Assembly: GCA_021904315.1 (NCBI GenBank)
Contig: CM038911.1
Span: forward strand, 15,783,390 to 15,847,389
Source: Sphagnum magellanicum
Lineage: Eukaryota; Streptophyta; Sphagnopsida; Sphagnales; Sphagnaceae
Direction of reading: 5' to 3'
Length of the DNA: 64,000 bases
The translations under genes were made by a program, and so were the position numbers. This document shows positions 1 through 11,732 of the stretch, piece after piece; positions within the stretch are counted from its first letter, which is position 1, and each line of letters opens with the position of its first letter. Below the pieces are notes generated by a model, which was given only the letters and a program-made list of their open reading frames with translations, ran no database searches and was not told the origin of the DNA.

Positions 1-2670
1 TTTAGCTTGGATGGGCTATGAAGCTCCTTGGGGTGGAGGGGGTCCTTGCCATTGATGGCATTTTTCACAATGTCAAATGCAAGGTATGCAATAAAATTGA
101 TAAGAAGCCTTGCCTACTTGCTCCCAAGTGGGATACGTTGATGAAACATAAATGTAGGAGGAAAGTAAAGAAGGATTTTTCAAAGTTGAAGATCAAGAAA
201 AGAGATTATTACAACAACAAGATTTCTATACTTTAAAAAAACCAAGTTTTTTTTTTCTTGCCTAAACTCCTTCTATTGTCTTGCAACAAATCAACAAGAA
301 TAATCACTTGGAAATGGAGAAGAAAAAGGTCCACTTTGCCACATTATTCTAAATCTTAGATGGGGTCATCTTATGGTAAAATATGAAAGTAGGAAGGTTC
401 TATAATTTTTCATTGGTGCATTTAATAACCCCATAATGCATTAGTTTAGTAATTTAAGTTGGATAATGGCTGAATTTATGTTTGCTTAAGTGATTAATGC
501 AATTTTGGCCAATGTTTTTTTGGTTAACTATGTGGCTTTGACATGTGATGAGGTGAACATCGTGGATAATGGGAATTGGATCTCCATACACACATGTGAT
601 GCAAAATTGGGTGAGAATTCCCAGGTTGATTTCTTCTCAAAAGGTTGTTGATGGAGTGGGGTTGACAATTTGATTATTGTGATCATGGAAGCCCTATAGA
701 AAAAAGGAGGCTTGAATTTTGTTTCTATAGTTGAAAAACTCTTTTGTTTTGGTGTTAATGAGGTAAGTACATTCTAAGGCACCAAAACCAATGTCATTAA
801 ACAAATCAATGTAAACTATGCACCCTTTTTCATTAAGGTTAATTACATGGTTCTTAAATGAAATTTGGCATTCAAGACCTTGTTTTTTGTGGGGATAGTC
901 GAAGCATAGAGGATTTGTTGCAAAGTCGTTGAATGTTTATTTTGTTCATAACCCAGAAAGGCACTTTGAATTCATTAGACTTATTGATTTAATGGAAACA
1001 AAGGGGCTTAAAATGTTCAAGAACATAAAAACCCATTAGATATCCTAGTTGAATCCTTTGCAAAAAAAATTTAAAAAAATACAAGCCACTTTTAGCCAAG
1101 ATGTCTCTACAAATCGCAAATAACTAAGCTACCAAGGTACCTTGTTTCAATCTAACCAATTTTACTTATTAATCTTGATGTTTTGATTTTGATGATCTTG
1201 TTGATCAATTTGATCTAATTTGATCGATCTTGCTAATCTTGTTTACTAATCAATTTGATTTGATCTTTCTTACTTACAGGGTAATAATAAATATGATCAT
1301 GCTTGTTGATCCCTATTGCATGTTGGGAATGTGCTACATCATCCATTTGTTGGAGAACATTGATTTTTTTGTGCAATTTGTAGAAAAATGTGTTGTTTTT
1401 ATATGTGATTTAATGGTTGTAGTAAGGATCTACAAGGGGTAACTTTATACAATGATGGCAATTCCTCATTTTCTAGTGATGAGTTTTGGGCATTTAAAAG
1501 TTTGCTAGATTACACCCATGAGCACATCCGCATGAAATGGGTGGTAAACCTAAATGATTATAGTGAACAAAATGCTTTCATTGTGAATAATGAAAAGCTT
1601 TGGGCCATGCACAATGACCCAATTTCAAAAGTGCAAATAGTTGTGACTTGGAATTTTTTCCAAACTTTAATTTCCAAGGTGAAGTTAGAATGTTCAAGTA
1701 AGTTGTTAGCCCTATTTTGAATTTTATTGAATGCACATAATCTTGATGTGTTGTGAATTTTGGAATTTCAAATGAATGGTTTTTTAAAAAAATTGGTTAT
1801 GTGGGTCCACAAGTGTAGCTACTTAATTGATTAATGAGTTGGACAACTATTTCCTCAATGTGCTTTGCTTGATGCCATGGGCATTATATATCCACAATAT
1901 TGGTGGCAACTTGAATGTGAAGCTAATTTTGCCAAACACTTGGAAGTGTGATGGTGTGGTATTATGAATGAAAGATGATGGGGTCTAGTGAATCAAATTT
2001 TGTAATTCCACCTTTGCTCAATTGTTGATAGTTAGATGTTAAACATGGAATGTTCAAGTTATGTATGAAAAGTAATTCCAAGGCCATTTTGGAATCACCA
2101 TTTGATCTTAATCCATTGACTCACATTTGGAGGACCATTCATGCATCTAGGGTTTTCACACATTCCTTCCCAAAGCATTTTAAGTTGGTAGAAATGACCA
2201 CATTTCATTAGCATTTTTGAAGAACAATTTGTGAGCTATTTTAGATTGTCCCCTACCTTTGGTGGTTGGCATGTACAGTTAGAAGTTCTTTACTTAAATT
2301 TTTTTTCCATGCACTATGGCATTGATGCTTGGACTAGAGGAGCATATTGTTATGGTGTTATTGCATAGATAAGACTTATGTAAACATGTTTTCTAGATTT
2401 TGTAAAACAATTCAATTGCTAGCAACTTCATATTTGGTTAATTTCTTGTAATTCCAAAGGTTAAGTGATGTTTCTTTAGCTATTTGCAACTCCTTGTTTA
2501 CTTTGTCTTAATAAGCTAATGAAATTGTTGCATTTTAACCTTGAAGATATGAATTTGAATATTTCTCATGAATGGGACTCTTGGAAAAAATGTTATATTG
2601 ATAGCCGGTTTGCTTCACACTCACAAAACACCATAGCTAGATTGAGAGCTCCTTCTCAAACTTGCTAGTA
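1..2670 (+). mobile_element. decayed hAT-like transposase remnant (ZNF862-like type), cut by the window edge
   Basis: The plus strand carries a series of short in-frame fragments, broken by many stops and shifts, that together read like a plant hAT-like transposase. Positions 18-236 encode a lysine- and cysteine-rich stretch with a C-x-x-C pair and a later histidine, as in the N-terminal zinc finger. Fragments around 520-1080 carry the collinear catalytic-core remnants (a 'CDEV...NWISIH' type stretch, then 'ETKGLKMFKN'). Positions 1502-1720 carry a C-terminal piece. No intact ORF remains. The left end lies outside the window and no terminal inverted repeats or target duplication were identified, so the right limit (about 2670) is approximate. 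Family assignment is from recognition of the fragment order, not from a search. Confidence 0.5.
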
Positions 2671-3500
2671 GCCTAATGTTTGCTTCCAAGTTTGAGTTGT
2701 GGTTAGTAATGGCATGTTTTTACTTCCCTTTGATTGCCACTACACTTCCCTTGAAACAAAAAGAAAACATTGTCACTTTCCTACATTGCCCAACAAATGA
2801 TGACCAAATCATTTCACAATTAATATAATAATGTTGCCACTTTGACTCTAAAGTCCAAGACTCTTGTAACCATGTGGGCACTTTCTCAAAAACAAAAGAA
2901 AAAACAGGTACCAACATGTCATAGCAATGAGTACAATGGAGGATTTATCTTATACATAGAAGATATAAAATTAAGTGATATGAAAATACTTGCTCCTCTA
3001 TATGATAAGCTACTTTTTTGAAGTGTGTTCATTAAACAAGGCATCACAAACACACTGGCCCTGCCAATAGATAAGATGTTGTACATCTACCTACTGTGTC
3101 CACACTCTGAACACCAAAAAAATCTGTTTCATCTAAACAGTCTAAACACTTCCACCAAAAAAACGGGTTCACCAAATGTGAAAGTGGTTTTAATAAGGTA
3201 AAACTTCCAAAAGTTGGATTGAATGTGATTGCGAGGGACAGGGCCCAACAAAGAGAACCAAGTGTGCTATTTAGGGTCTTTCCGGGTTCCTCCGAACCTG
3301 GAGAACCCAATGACCTCGAAGAACTTGAAGCCATGAGGATTGTCCTCCAAGCTATAAAGAATAAGACCACACTTTCAAGTACAAGGTGCTTTGTTGCCTT
3401 CAAGCATTCAAACGCAGAGTCAAACAAAAGCAAGTACAAAAGGACAATCTTAGGGTTTTCAAGAGAATGTAAGGTGAGAGTCACTAGGCAGTGTTGTTTT
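2671..3500. other. AT-rich intergenic DNA
   Basis: No gene or RNA was recognised here. Overlapping ORFs on both strands at 3044-3503 have no family features and look like chance openings. Confidence 0.4.
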
Positions 3501-3835
3501 TAGGAATTTTTGTTTTGTAGCCAAAGTGGCTATCATCTATGGGAGAGATGTAGAAAAAGTGATGATCATCCCTATGAAGATTTAGCCAAATCTGGATATT
3601 AACCAGAAATAAAGTGCAAATCTTTAGCATCCTTCTATATTTTTTGGCTACACAATTAAACGAATATACGAATATGGCAAATTTTCCTTCTTTTTTTTTT
3701 CCTCACTTCTGGCGATGGAAAACCTTCAAAATTACTTTGTTTTTCGGTTTTTAGTGTTTTGAGTTTTCACTTTTGTGGCGAAAATTCGCCAGTGAAAGAA
3801 AAGCTGTTACTAGCTGGCTTGGAGGGAGTGGGCTG
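3500..3835 (+). repeat. dispersed repeat family R1, copy 1
   Basis: This stretch contains 'tagccaaagtggctatcat', 'gatttagccaaatctgg', 'catccttctatatttt' and then a palindrome ggcgaaaattcgcc at about 3777. The same ordered blocks recur near 54613-54880 in direct orientation and near 4260-4540 in inverted orientation. It has no coding capacity I can support and is probably a non-autonomous mobile element or part of one. Confidence 0.55.
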
Positions 3836-3855
3836 GAGCTACAATGGTAGGCTTT

Positions 3856-4008
3856 AGGCACTCCACCAAAGCCTAGAGTTGTGCACTCTAGTAGTAAATA
3901 TCTTGCCCTCAAAGTCAACCTAATTGAAAACAGTTTCTTTTTTGGTTGACTTTGAGGGCAAGATATGTACTACTAGAGTGCACAACTCTAGGCTTTGGTG
4001 GAGTGCCT
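3856..4008. repeat. near-perfect inverted repeat (65-bp arms, 23-bp loop)
   Basis: The left arm 3856-3920 and right arm 3944-4008 are reverse complements with one mismatch over 65 bp (an a/c difference near the middle). The loop is 3921-3943. Transcribed from either strand this would fold into a long stem-loop. It could be the core of a foldback element/MITE, a recent inverted duplication, or a young small-RNA hairpin locus. The ORFs over it (3915-4106 on both strands) mirror each other and are not taken as genes. Confidence 0.85.
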
Positions 4009-4229
4009 TTTTGTGGCCTTTCATTTGCCTTGTGGTATGTGCAAAATTCAGCCTTACCGATCAATATGGCTGGCCAATGAGAAATAATCATTTTACTTTT
4101 CACTGAGGTCTGAAAACCTGCCTTTCCATGCCACCTTAGGTTATGAGAGCAAAAAATTTTTATAAAAAAAAATTAATGAAAGAAAACACCCAAGTTGGGC
4201 CCAGAGACCAGCCCAGAAGGGACGGTGGC

Positions 4230-4545
4230 TGAGCAAACCCCCTTTCATGCCATTGTGAATCAGATCAGTGTTATTTTTACTGGCGAATTTTCGCCAAATT
4301 TCAACCTGAAAAGTATGATTTTGACCAATACAAAAAAAATTTCATGGACAGGAACGACCCATATTCGTCAGATTTCAAAGAAGAAAATTTGGAAATTGCC
4401 AGATTTTGATGATAAGTTCCAGCAGGTAGCCAAAGAATGTAGAAGGATTTGGCTAAACTATTTTCTTGATGATTGCCACTTCGACTACATCACAAAATCC
4501 TTAAAAAAAAACCTTGACTGTGATTTTGTGACTTCCTCCAAATTT
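4230..4545 (-). repeat. dispersed repeat family R1, copy 2 (inverted)
   Basis: It contains ggcgaattttcgcc at about 4281. Read on the minus strand it carries the same blocks as copy 1 (gtggcaatcatc, tttagccaaatcc, ttctacattctttggctac). An ORF at 4195-4623 runs through it, but its protein only translates the repeat. A short hairpin gttcataac/gttatgaac (4616-4644) follows. Confidence 0.5.
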
Positions 4546-4929
4546 TGTCCTGCAAGCTGTTTTCTTGCTACTGCTAGAGATGCTCTAAACTTAGGTGCAA
4601 CCCAAAAAAAACCATGTTCATAACTTGCTTAGCAGGTTATGAACATTAACGTGCCATGTTAAGTGTTAAGTATATGGGCATGCTCATTAGCATTTAGAAC
4701 CCATCATAACATGGCATAGTGGACTAGGTAACTGGCGAGAGGCTGCTGCAGGCTACCAGGCAGTACTTAATGTGTGAAATGCACAATGAATGCTATTTCA
4801 TCCACAAAGAGAGCAGTTATGATATTTTCATCCAAGAAACAATAGAGATGTGAAAGAAAAAGGGCCAATGCGAGAGCTGATGGTGATACCTAGAAAGTAG
4901 TAGGTTGCTAATAAAAATGAAGGTCGCAG

Positions 4930-5345
4930 GTTATAGGGTAGAACTGGCGATTGTTGAGAATCGCCAATGAAGTCGTTGAGATTCTAACAACATTCCATTC
5001 TGGGTACAAAAGGTGTCTGAGCATCACCCAAATTTGTTTTTTTTGGGGGGTGAAATTTCGCCAAATTTCGACCTGAACAATATGATTTCTAACTATGCAA
5101 ACGATTTTTCATGGAAAAAAATGTCCCAAATTCGCCAGATTTTGAAGGACAAAAATTCCCAAAATTCCAGATTTTAAAGATAAGTTCCAGTAGGTAGCCA
5201 AGAATGTGGAAGCGTTCTGCGTGTTTTTTTTAAAAATAAAAATATCTAGTGTGTAACCAAATCTGGCTAAATCATCTTATTGATGATCGCCACTTCAGCT
5301 ACATCAAAAAATTGAAAAAACAAATCCTGGGCCGCAAATGGCAAA
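4930..5345 (-). repeat. dispersed repeat family R1, copy 3 (inverted, diverged)
   Basis: The sequence from about 5045 (aatttcgccaaatttcgacctgaa...) parallels 4285-4530 of copy 2 block by block: the same 'gaycygaa..tatgattt', 'cagattttgaaggac' and 'gataagttccagtaggtagcca' segments, with indels that break the reading frame. A related ggcgattg...aatcgcc inverted motif lies at about 4946. Confidence 0.5.
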
Positions 5346-5626
5346 TAAGGAGAAGAAAAAAACATGTGGTACGTAGGTACTTTTTACGAGGTACCTTTTG
5401 CTCTACTGTCATTAAAGACCCGCGTGGCGTATCTAGCATTTTCCGTGATATTACCGAAAATGAGAATTAAAAAGTCGGAATCAGGTTTCACGGGAATGTC
5501 TGATTGTTGACTTTGTTGCACCCCCACCCCATGCGTTCTATTTTGCAAACCGCCCTCGTCGCCCACGTGCGCAAACCCCATGCTGTCTTCAGCCTTCCAC
5601 GACGAAGACGGTTAGGTAGCACGCGA

Positions 5627-6335
5627 GCAGCCCACTTTGCTGTTTCCAGGATGGATGAAGTTTGTAGCAGTCCACTTTGCTGTTTCCAGGATGGATGAAT
5701 TTTGTAGCAGTCCACTTTGCTGTTTCCAGGATGGATGAAGTTTGTAGCAGTCCACTTTGCTGTTTCCAGGATGGATGAAGTTTGTAGTAGTCCACTTTGC
5801 TGTTTCCAGGATAGATGAAGTTTGTAGCAGTTCACTTTGCTGATTCCAGGATGGATGAAATTATGTTGCACCTCAATTTGTTTCTTCAGGATCTATGAAG
5901 TTATGTAGCAGGCTAGCAGCCCAAGTTGTTCTTTCTAGGATGGATGAAGTTATGTAGTAGCCTGATTTGTTCTTTCCAAGATGAATGAAGTTTGTAGCAG
6001 TCCACTTTGCTCATTCCAGGATGGATGAAGTTATGTAGCAGCCCAATTTTATTCTATTCAGAGCGGATGAAGTTGTGTGTAGCGGCCCAAATTTTGTTCT
6101 TTTCAGGGCGGATGAAGTTATGTAGCAGCCCAAATTTGTTCTTTCCAGGATGGATGATGTTATGTAGCAGCCCCAAATTTTTGTTCTTTTTCAGGTTGGA
6201 TGAAGCTATGTAGCAGCCCAAGTTGTTCTTTTCAGGATGGATGAAATTATGTAGCAGCCCAAATTTTCTTCTTTTCAGCATGGATGAAGTAAGTCACAGC
6301 CCAATATGCTTACTTTCAAGAGGGATGAAGTTATC
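5627..6335. repeat. minisatellite, about 17 units of about 40 bp
   Basis: The unit is roughly 'gtagcagtccactttgctgtttccaggatggatgaagttt'. Units 1-5 (5627-5825) are nearly identical. Later units drift in sequence and length (40-48 bp, with 'cccaaatttgttcttt' replacing 'tccactttgctgttt'). Repetitive ORFs on both strands are by-products. The array lies about 1.5 kb upstream of the CBP60 start. Confidence 0.85.
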
Positions 6336-7230
6336 AGAACAAATGTTGGTATATAATAGAGTTATCCGTAAAGTAAGAAAAACACAGCACCAGAACCCTG
6401 AGTTTGGTAATACACAGGGTGAGATTAAGAAAAAACCTGCAAAAAGGTACATTAGTATTCAAGGGGGGATGAAACTCAGAAAACCATCAATTTTGGTGAT
6501 AAACTAAGTTTCATCCTGTCTTTCCTTTTTCTTGAGCGCCTCCGGTGCTGCTACATATATTTTCACTGCTCCCTCCTGTACAACTACTGTAATTAGTCTT
6601 GAACCTTGTGCATTAAATGCTGAGTATCAGCATTTCATACTTAGAGTTATTAAAATGTCTTTACTTCGGGGATACCACTGGTAGCTGGGATAGGGGGTGA
6701 AAGGAGGCCCAAAGACATGGTTACTTTACGGATAACTCTAATGGATGAAATTAGTTTGGTCAGCATTTTTTTCCTTTTAATGACAACTATGAAAAAGTAA
6801 GCGAAGGCTGAGCTTCGTGCGTCGCTTGTTGCCTTCGCGGGTTTGTTTGTTTGTTTGTTACCCCAGTTGTGCGAACTCCAAACTCATGGCCCGCGAAAAT
6901 GTTCAAATACCGACTGTTTGGTCACCACACGGGAAGGGAAGAAGGTCCTTAGTGCCAGGAACAACGATTTCGTCTCTGTTCGGTTTCCCGTTTTGGTTCG
7001 AGATTTCCGGCTCGAAATATAATCACGAGTCTTTTGTTTTCCTTTCGTGGAAATTGAGCGTCGACGAAGACCCGAAGAAAGTTTTCTCTCGGATTCTACG
7101 GTAGCCGTGTTCTTCTCCTCCTCCATATTTACCTTGTCGCACCTTTTATCTGTCTCGTCAGAACTAGACTTCGCGTTGACAGGCCTTTCTTTCCTAGTGC
7201 TTTTGATTTTCACAACTAGTGAAGGCGGAG
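6336..7230. other. intergenic DNA upstream of CBP60
   Basis: No gene was recognised. The stretch from about 6820 on is less AT-rich than the flanks and probably holds promoter or 5' leader sequence of the CBP60 gene. No TATA element was assigned with confidence. Confidence 0.3.
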
Positions 7231-7513
7231 GAAGCATAATCTTCTTTGGAAAATCTGAGCAGACCAGGAAGTATAATCTTCTTTGGAAAATCCGAACAGA
7301 CCAGGAAGAAGAATTATCTTTGGAAAATCTGAGCGGAACAGGAAGCATAATGTTTGGAAAATCTGAACATCTACCTGCAGGAAGCAGGATCTGTGGAAAA
7401 ATCTGAGCAGACCTGCAGCAGGAAGAAGCATCGTAATCTTTTGTACAATCTGGGCAGACCTGCAGGAAGAAGCATCATAATCTTTTGTAGAATCTGAGCA
7501 GACCTGCAGGAAG
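7231..7513. repeat. minisatellite, about 7 units of 37-45 bp
   Basis: Successive units share 'gaagcataatcttctttgga' followed by 'aaatctgagcagacc' and vary in length. They lie 315-600 bp ahead of the CBP60 start codon, in its promoter or 5' UTR. ORFs on both strands over the array (for example 7047-7406) have repeat composition and are not taken as coding. Confidence 0.8.
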
Positions 7514-7827
7514 ATGTTAGTCTTTCGTGGATTGACATCTCTGAGAATGGAGCATGTTTTCCGTTCTTAGACATTTTGACGTGATAAGAAAACCGCGATC
7601 TTAGATTTCTTTAGGAGAAGTTAGAAAATCCTTTGCTATTTTAAAGCTTCGCAGCGTCTCTAGAGAGAGAGTTTTTTTCTGGAGCTTTTCATAGTCGTAA
7701 GCTCCCCCCTCCGTAGTCAAGAGAGCTCTGACGCCGACGTATCACCTGGAAGTTCCTCTGTTTTCTACTTTCGAAATCCGTATTCGACTGCAGTTGTCGA
7801 CGAAGAGGCCGAGTTTGACCTTCCAAC

Positions 7828-10800
7828 ATGTCTTTCTTTGCGACAACTTCGGCCTCTAGAGAAGCGATGTTGACGGAGAAGCGGTCGCTGGAGAGAGATC
7901 ATGCCTCTAGAGATGGCATGTCGGACCAGAAAAGGCAGCGGCCCACACTTGCCAAGTCTGTACTCCGTAAACCTCTCCCTCAATTTTGAAGCATATTTCC
8001 TCACTCTCACAGCTCCTTCTAGTTCGCTGATCTGACGGGGGTTTTCAGGACCTTGTTGTTGCCGTTATTTCTCCATTATCTTTTTCCTAGGGTAAATGGT
8101 GCAGGGGTGCTCAAAGTTGGACTGCACTGTGATATCTGCTCAGCTTCTGTCGTAGGGATTGTTGCCGAATTGCAACACATGAGATTGATTCCTGCTTCCA
8201 TTATTGTTGTTACAGTGAAATCGTGGAAGCAGTGAAGATGGACAGTCTTCAGAAACTGTGCTCAACACTTGAACTTGATATGTGCTCAGCTTCTGTAGTG
8301 GAGATTGTTGCCGAATTGCACATTACAGAAAAAAAAAATTGGCAGTACACATGAGATTGATTCCTGCTTCCATTTTTTGTTGTTACAGTGAAATTGTGGA
8401 AGCAGTGAAGATGGACAGTCTTCAGAAACTGTGCTCAACACTTGAACCTCTACTGCGGAGGGTGGTAAGTTGTGCATTACCGTGTTTTTACATTCTCTTG
8501 TGCTGCTGTAGTGAAAGCTTCCCGTTAGGACTCTTGGGGATCTCAAGAAACCTTATATGCAGGATCAGGAGTAGGGTTTTGTTTTCAATTGGTCTGTAGT
8601 TTACACTTGTGGTTGACAATCTCCAGGTGGGAGAAGAGGTTGAACGTGCATTAGCAAAGTTCGCGCCACCTAAAGCAGGGTTCAGGTAATGATAAAACCC
8701 ATCAGGCATTCCTATCCTGTCTCTTCCTTGTGCCTCTAGGAGTATTGGGCCTTCTCTGTGTTTTTTGTGAAGTTGTCTGTATTAGGGGAAAGAGCTCGGT
8801 AATTTGGATATGGGAGATTTTGTGACAAATCTATTGTTGACTGCATGCATGGTGCAGGTCATCCCCCAAAAGGATACAAGGGCCTGACCAGCGAAATTTG
8901 CGGCTGCAGTTCAGGAACAAGTTAGCTCTGCCTCTATTCACAGGAAGCAAAGTAGAGGGAGAACACGGAACTGCAATTCATGTCATGTTGCTGGATGCCA
9001 GCACAAGCCAGGTTGTAACTGCAGGTCCAGAATCATCTGCAAAATTGGATGTGGTTGTCTTGGAGGGTGATTTTGCAGTTGATGATGAAGACAACTGGAA
9101 GCAGGTAGACTTTGAGAATGCTATGGTCAGGGAAAGAGATGGCAAGAGACCACTTCTTACTGGAGAACTGTCTGTCACATTAAAAGATGGGGTGGGAACA
9201 CTCGGGGACTTAACATTCACAGACAATTCCAGTTGGATCCGCAGTCGCAAGTTCCGGTTGGCAGTTAAAATCTGTTCAGGATTTTGTGAGGGCCTGCGAA
9301 TTAGGGAAGCAAAGACTGAGGCATTCATTGTGAAAGATCATCGTGGAGAATGTAAGTGTACCAGTGGCATCAGTCCAACTGTTGAGTTTCAGAAATGATC
9401 TTGTGCTATGAAACTATAGGTTAAAAAATTGGGTCCAAGGGGTCTACTGTATGCCTATGGCAAGTGTTATGTCAGAAAAAAAAAGTTGTTACTGTGTCAA
9501 GCAACAACAGAGGCTTGCCATCAGATCAAATCTGCTTAAGACTATTGAATATCACCCATTCTTGAGTTGCAGTTACAGCAATTTTGTTAACTAGACACTA
9601 GGTTTGTCTTCAGGGTCAATGTCAACAAGCACTGCCTTTTAATCTTGAAATCATGGAGCTAAACATAGTAGAGGAATTAGAGGCACCTCAATCCTAAGTT
9701 TGAGCAAAACCCTAGTTGTTTTAGGATGAAGTTTCTGAGTAGCTATTGGACTTTGCAGGTGTGTTGTACAACTGACTTAGTTGTAAGTAGGCACATAGAG
9801 TGAGGAAACTATTTGTTGTACAGCTGGCATAGGTCTGGAATCGGTGATGGCTGATCTTGTGTCTGTCATGTTTATGGGTCCAGTGTACAAGAAGCATTAT
9901 CCACCAGCACTCAATGATGAGGTGTGGCGCTTGGACAAGATTGGGAAGGATGGTGCTTTTCATAAGCGCCTTAACCAAGCTAAGATTATGACAGTTGAGG
10001 ACTTCCTGCGTCTGGTGGTCATGGATCCTCAAAGGCTGCGCAATGTAATGATATCTGCAACTTCCTGTTCGGCATCCTTCTTGGCTATGGATCTTATTTA
10101 TGACATGGATTTTTTTTGATAGTTTGTACATAATTTTCATCTGCATTTTCATAAAGACCATAGAATCAGTTCCTTGAAATTAGTGATGGTTACAATTGTG
10201 CAATTTTTTGGGGTGTTGGCAATAGATACTGGGGAATGGAATGTCAAACAAGATGTGGGAGGGAACTGTAGAGCATGCTAAGACATGTGTGCTAAGTGGG
10301 AAGCTATATGTTTACTATGCTGATGAAAAGCAAAACATTGGTGTCATTTTCAACAACATCTTCCAACTGATGGGGCTCATTGCTGACGGCTCCTATATGT
10401 CAGTTGACTCTCTTTCAGACAATGAGAAGGTAAGTGACATTTCTCTGGGTTGCTTATTTTCATTCATAGTTTGCTTGGGTTGAAGCAGTTTTTGTTATCC
10501 ACGTTTCCGTGCACTTTTGAGGTTTTAATTGGCATATCAAATTCCCTCTTCTCCTTTCTGCAGGTGTATGTGGACAAGCTGGTGAAAGTCGCCTATGAAA
10601 ACTGGGAAAATGTAGTAGAATATGATGGAGAGGCTCTGGTTGGGGCCCCAGTACTCAAGGGAATAGACATCAAAACAGTAGATCCAGTCACAACTTCAGT
10701 TGCAAATTCCCTTCTGCTGCAATCTCATGGTTCTAGTCAGCAATTGACACTTAGTCAGTTACTGCAACCAGAACTAACTCCCTTAGAGCAGTGGCCACCC

Positions 10801-11732
10801 ACATCATCAGCTGGTTAGTACCCTCTGCAGCCAAACACTCTATCGCAATCCAATTCATCAGTCTACAGTTTGCCTATATTTCAGATTGACTTTAGAGTTG
10901 AATATCAAGAGTACTCTATATTGCTGAAGTCCATTTGTTGTAGGAATTTGTACTCTTTTTCACCTCTTTGTCAAAAATTTACATGTGAACTCCTGTGGTG
11001 ATTTTCATGGAGATAGTAACATTGTAGGAATTTGAAGCTGATTGGCCACGTATCCATAATTATGCAGGCAGTGGAGCAGTGATGCCTCAATATGATCCAA
11101 ACTCATTGGCTACCCGAGCATACGGTCAATTAACTCAGGTTCCAGATCCCAATCAGAACATTTTAATGGGTTCTGAACTTCAAATCAACAGCAATATGGA
11201 GTCAAGGCACCAGTCTTTTGTTTCTAGCTCTTCTCAACAAAACTATATTGGCAATGTTGGCATGACTGGGTTGGCCTTGGGGCTTCCAAAAAGTAGCCTA
11301 ACTGCCTCAAGCCCAGCATTTTCAGCTGGAGATGCTGGTACGGCTCCTGGTATGATGAATCCTTCATCTGGGGGAATTGAATGGCAGTCTGATGTCCAGG
11401 ATAACTATGCGCAAGGTTTTAATTTATTTGAAGAACTGCCCAGCGAAGATGAACTGCGTGCTAGGAGCTTGGAGTTCCTTGAAAATGAGGATATGCACAC
11501 ACAGATCCAGCAGCTGTTGCAAATGTTCAGTACAGTGGAGGCCCCTTTGGCAGATTACAATTTATCAGGCTCACGATATGGGGGACCTACTGCAGGGTCA
11601 CAGGAAACCCGAGCAAATGGCAAGGCCTTCGTTGGTTGGTTGAAACTGAAGGCCGCAGTACGTTGGGGAATATTTGTTCGCAAGCAGGCAGCTGCAAGGC
11701 GAGCACAGCTGGAAGAGGTTGAGGATGACTGA
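7828..11732 (+). CDS. CALMODULIN-BINDING PROTEIN 60 (CBP60) family protein
   Basis: Eight exons in consistent phase: 7828-7955, 8389-8464, 8627-8685, 8858-9351, 9884-10044, 10226-10429, 10564-10813, 11068-11732 (2037 nt, 678 aa). The plant CBP60 core is recognisable: an N-terminal '[17 protein letters not shown]' helix, then from residue ~88 the conserved block with '[14 protein letters not shown]', '[12 protein letters not shown]', '[10 protein letters not shown]' and '[14 protein letters not shown]', then '[16 protein letters not shown]' and 'GMSNKMWEG'. The last ~32 residues ('[18 protein letters not shown]...') form a basic amphipathic helix, the C-terminal calmodulin-binding site of CBP60a-f-type members. 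Known family role: nuclear calcium/calmodulin-responsive regulators, some of which (CBP60g, SARD1) bind DNA and drive salicylic-acid synthesis genes. The subclade here is not resolved. The start was chosen as the first ATG in the only open exon-1 frame giving the right phase. Exon 2 has a truncated tandem copy in the preceding intron. Confidence 0.92.
8131..8447 (+). repeat. tandem duplication containing CBP60 exon 2
   Basis: Copy 1 (8131-8274) and copy 2 (8277-8447) share intron sequence, the acceptor (ttgttacag) and the first ~60 nt of exon 2 almost unchanged. Copy 2 has an extra ~25-bp insertion. Copy 1 breaks off after 'cacttgaac', before the last 18 exon nt and the gtaagt donor, so it keeps an acceptor but no matching donor. 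The gene model uses copy 2. Confidence 0.88.

Noticed and set aside
4195..4623. 142-aa ORF as a gene
   Set aside because: It lies inside an inverted R1 repeat copy, and the related copy at 5045-5340 is full of stops, so the frame is not conserved.
5627..6335. CRISPR array
   Set aside because: Units are contiguous with no unique spacers, there are no cas genes, and the genome is a plant nuclear genome.
5384..6507. Long ORFs on both strands over the minisatellite
   Set aside because: Their proteins only translate the 40-bp unit in shifting frames; there is no conserved domain, and similar openness on both strands indicates repeat composition.
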